From positions 37,000,886 to 37,064,885 of the forward strand of contig NC_091264.1 of the NCBI RefSeq assembly GCF_042477335.2: DNA of 64,000 nt, written 5' to 3'. Origin of the DNA: Ovis canadensis (taxonomy: Eukaryota > Chordata > Mammalia > Artiodactyla > Bovidae). This document shows positions 61,548-64,000 of this stretch, one piece after another (positions within the stretch are counted from its first letter, which is position 1; every line of letters starts with the position of its first letter). A model generated the notes under the pieces. That model was not told where the DNA came from. It searched no databases and saw nothing but the letters and a program-made list of their open reading frames with translations. Made by a program: the position numbers and the translations under genes.

Positions 61548-62076
61548 ATGAAGTCACAGGTTTAAAACAGGAAAGTAATTTATTAATAAAATGGGATCAA
61601 GCCTTTAAACTTGTGAGAATCCTGAGTCTACTGTTTATTGGTGCTTGATTTTTAACCTCTTTGTTCTTCAAAGTTCTCAAGGAAACTATGGGAATAGTGC
61701 GACTTCCTTAGTTTGTTGTGAAGAATAAATGAGTTTAAATATATAGAGTGTCTAAAACACTCAAAAACTTTTGTTAATTGTAATTTAGCAGTAACTGGCC
61801 CCAGGTCAGGCATCAAATCAGCCAGGTATGACCCAGGTTTTCTTACCCCTTATACATTTTTTTTTTTTAATGACTTGGCAGATCTCAGAAGGTCCTCTCT
61901 TTCCAAAATATCTCTTTCACCATACTACTTGGTCCTTCAAATACAGATAGGAATTTCCACCATTACAGTCATTTTTCTAAAGCAGACAGGAAAACAGCAC
62001 TTTCTAATAAAGAACCTGGAAACAAAGTTCAAACTGGAAATCAGAAACTAAGTTGTTGTGTTTTTTTTTTCTGTTA
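61548..62076. other. Intergenic
   Basis: Nothing recognised. Confidence 0.4.
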
Positions 62077-62106
62077 GCTGCTGCTGCTGCTGCTGCTGCT
62101 GCTGCT
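62077..62106. repeat. (GCT)10 microsatellite in a Bov-A2 tail
   Basis: Ten uninterrupted GCT units, directly joined to the reversed Bov-A2 end. Confidence 0.95.
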
Positions 62107-62231
62107 AAGTCGCTTCAGTCCTATCTGACTCTGTGTGACCCCATAGTCGGCAGCCCATTAGGCTCCCCCGTCCCTGGGGTTCTCCAGGCAAGAACACTGG
62201 AGTGGGTTGCCATTTCCTTTTCCAATGCATG
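62107..62231 (-). mobile_element. Bov-A2 A unit, antisense
   Basis: AAGTCGCTTCAGTCCTATCT to CATTTCCTTTTCCAATGCAT. Confidence 0.88.
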
Positions 62232-62277
62232 AAAGCTAGCTTTCCCCATTAGCAAAGTTAACCGTGTCAGAGGACCT

Positions 62278-62630
62278 TGTGGTTGTTCAGTGGCTAAGTC
62301 ATGTCAGACTCTTTGCGACCCCATGGACTTCACCAAACCAGGTTCCCCTGTCCCTCACTATCTCTCAGAGTTTGCTCAGATTCATGTCCATTGAATCAGT
62401 GAGGCTATCTAACCATCTCATTCTCTGCCGCCCCTCCTCTTGCCTTCAATCATTCCCAGCATCAGGGTATATTCCAGTTGAGTCCACTCTTTACATCAGG
62501 TGGCAAGTATTGGCGCGTCAGCATCCTTCTAATGAATATTCAGGCTTGATTTCCTTTAGGATTGTCTGGTTTGATCTCTTTGCTGTCCGAGGGACTGCCA
62601 AGAGTCTTCTCCAGCGTCATGATTCAGAGG
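62278..62630 (-). mobile_element. BovB 3' fragment, antisense
   Basis: GTTCAGTGGCTAAGTCATGT to GTCTTCTCCAGCGTCATGAT; diverged, with small deletions. Confidence 0.85.
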
Positions 62631-63289
62631 GCCTGTTACTAATTAGATTCTGAAAGTCTACCCAGAGATTCATATACATGTATTTTAATTTGGGAGGTTA
62701 AAGAGAAGTGTGTGTGTGTCGCGGGGCGGGTAGAGGGGTGCGGAGGAGGTAGGGGAGTAGTGAAATGTGAAACTTTAAAAATGAACACACAATTTTAAAT
62801 CCTGAAGTTCTTTTAGCGGTTTGGTTTTATTTATTTCCATTTGATCAAAGGAACTAATGCCCTTTCCTGGAACAAGCAAGATCATAACCAAAATGAAGAC
62901 CAGTGTGACCACTGTCCTACTGATTCCCGCATTCCAATGGTAGAACAACAAATATGGCCAAAAGCCATTCCTCAAAGGGGTCCACATTTCTGGCTACGTT
63001 CGATAAGCTTGGCAACCTGGTGGGGTGGGTTCGGAGTCACGGAAACTTTTATCAGAAAAACTTGATTAAATTAGTTTTTTTTTTTTTTTTAACTTCCTTG
63101 TTCCTTCACTCCAAGGAGAGTCCTTGGAAAGAAGGCATACTTTGTGCTTGGCATTTCGATCAGGAAGTGGGCGTGTGTGTGCAGTACAAGTGTGTACCGT
63201 ATCTGGAGACAAACGGAGATGGGCTGGAAGTATAGAGCGGAGAAAAAAAAAGCGGAGAGACTGAGACCACAGCTGCAGGGGTAGGATGA
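62631..63289. other. Upstream flank of C6orf141
   Basis: Holds a G-rich patch (62720-62756) and a T-run (63075-63090). No gene recognised. Confidence 0.45.
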
Positions 63290-63561
63290 CAGGTAAGAAG
63301 ACGAAGTGCGATCCGAGGCGAGGGAGGGGAGGCTGTGTTGGGTGTGGAAGGGGCGGGCTGGCGCGGGTGGTGTTTGGGAGGGGAGGCTTTTCGCCTTTAA
63401 AGGTCCGGAACACCGAAGAGCGTGGGCGCAACACCGTAGCGGGCGTGGCCAGTCCGAGACCGGGAGGCGGGGCGCGCGAGGCCACGCCCACGGCCGTCTG
63501 TCCCGCGCTTTCCGGAGCTCTGCTTGGTGTTCGCTGCAAAATTCCGTGGAAGAACCACCGG
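63290..63561 (+). promoter_or_regulatory. C6orf141: CpG-island promoter region of C6orf141
   Basis: Base composition changes sharply near 63290 from AT-rich to GC- and CpG-rich DNA and stays so to the window end. GC boxes occur at 63351-63357 (GGGCGGG) and about 63465-63473 (AGGCGGGGC). GGGCGTGGCC at 63441-63450 and CCACGCCCAC at 63482-63491 look like KLF/Sp sites. There is no clear TATA box. The 5' UTR is presumed to lie here; the transcription start was not determined. Confidence 0.6.
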
Positions 63562-64000
63562 ATGAATGGCCCTCATACTGGGATGGGGGCCCCGGGTCCC
63601 CGCGGGGCTCCAGATCTCGCAGACTCGCCCCCCAGCGAGCAACGCTCCCGGCTGTTTGCGCGCGAGGAGGGGCGCGGGGCTCCCTCGGCCCCAGGTGCCC
63701 CGAACCCCTCGGCGGCGAAATGGAGCCGCAAGCAGGGCGGCACCCACGAGGACTGCGGGGCGGGGGAGAACGCGGACTGTGATTCCTGGATCCGAGATAA
63801 AGTGCTCTTTCTTTTGCACCCGGAGAGGTGGTTGGGGACCCAGGGGGACGCCGAGCGGGAAGAGGTGGCCGATGAGGAGGACCTTTTCAAAGCGCAAGGA
63901 CAAGACCGGGAACACAACTGCTCTTCTCTCTTTCCACGGAAAATTCGAATTTCTGGCAGCCGTGTAGACGCTCCCTCTCGAGCTCCCAAACCCCTGCTCG
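63562..64000 (+). CDS. C6orf141: C6orf141 orthologue, 5' part (runs off the window)
   Basis: An open frame from the ATG at 63562 stays open for 146 codons to the window edge. It reads MNGPHTGMGAPGPRG at the start and DSWIRDKVLFLLHPERWLG at residues 74-92, followed by an acidic stretch (EREEVADEEDL) and RKIRISGSRV. These match the human C6orf141 product in order and spacing, as I remember it (about 244 aa in one coding exon). No domain of known function is visible. The N-terminal 70 residues are Gly/Pro/Ala/Arg-rich and probably disordered. The ATG at 63562 has C at -3; the in-frame Met8 codon at 63583 has G at -3 and +4 and is a plausible alternative start. The same frame stays open upstream of the ATG, so the start rests on homology. 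Function unknown. Confidence 0.86.
   Translation, partial: MNGPHTGMGAPGPRGAPDLADSPPSEQRSRLFAREEGRGAPSAPGAPNPSAAKWSRKQGGTHEDCGAGENADCDSWIRDKVLFLLHPERWLGTQGDAEREEVADEEDLFKAQGQDREHNCSSLFPRKIRISGSRVDAPSRAPKPLL

Overview
This is mammalian nuclear DNA from a bovid ruminant (cattle, sheep, goat, buffalo or a relative; the sequence alone does not tell me which). The evidence is the repeat content: many copies of the RTE-type LINE BovB, ruminant Bov-tA and Bov-A2 SINEs, CHR-type tRNA-Glu-derived SINEs and ruminant L1 3' ends, lying in AT-rich DNA around genes split by GT-AG introns.

Three genes are present, all on the + strand. CENPQ occupies 1329-16055 with all eight coding exons (269 aa). GLYATL3 occupies 30605-45644 with five coding exons (287 aa). 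The 5' part of the C6orf141 orthologue lies at 63562-64000 in a CpG island and runs off the window. From memory, this order and orientation match human 6p12.3 (CENPQ, GLYATL3, C6orf141), so the window should belong to the syntenic block on cattle chromosome 23 or sheep chromosome 20. The genes are neighbours and not a functional unit: a kinetochore subunit, an acyl-CoA:glycine N-acyltransferase homologue and a protein of unknown function. No exon is broken; every exon junction keeps the reading frame.

Layout: 1-336 is the 3' end of a BovB. 1329-16055 is CENPQ, with a 2.7-kb antisense BovB in intron 3, a sense BovB and SINEs in intron 4, and a BovB fragment in intron 5. 16056-30604 is intergenic and repeat-rich; it includes a Tigger-like DNA transposon split by an L1 and an L1 with an internal inversion. 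30605-45644 is GLYATL3; intron 3 holds an eroded antisense class I endogenous retrovirus pol remnant, and intron 4 holds a BovB with an internal inversion between perfect 12-bp target duplications. 45645-63290 is intergenic, with a BovB inserted in a BovB, a three-level nest (L1M, BovB, Bov-A2) and the longest open BovB reverse-transcriptase reading frames in the window. 63290-64000 is the CpG island and start of C6orf141.

Most long open frames are BovB reverse-transcriptase pieces, their antisense shadows, or SINE read-through. I found no CRISPR array, operon, functional tRNA or rRNA gene, or new multi-gene system. The most interesting signals are structural: target-site duplications, nested insertions and two inversion-type (twin-priming) insertions, one of them by BovB.
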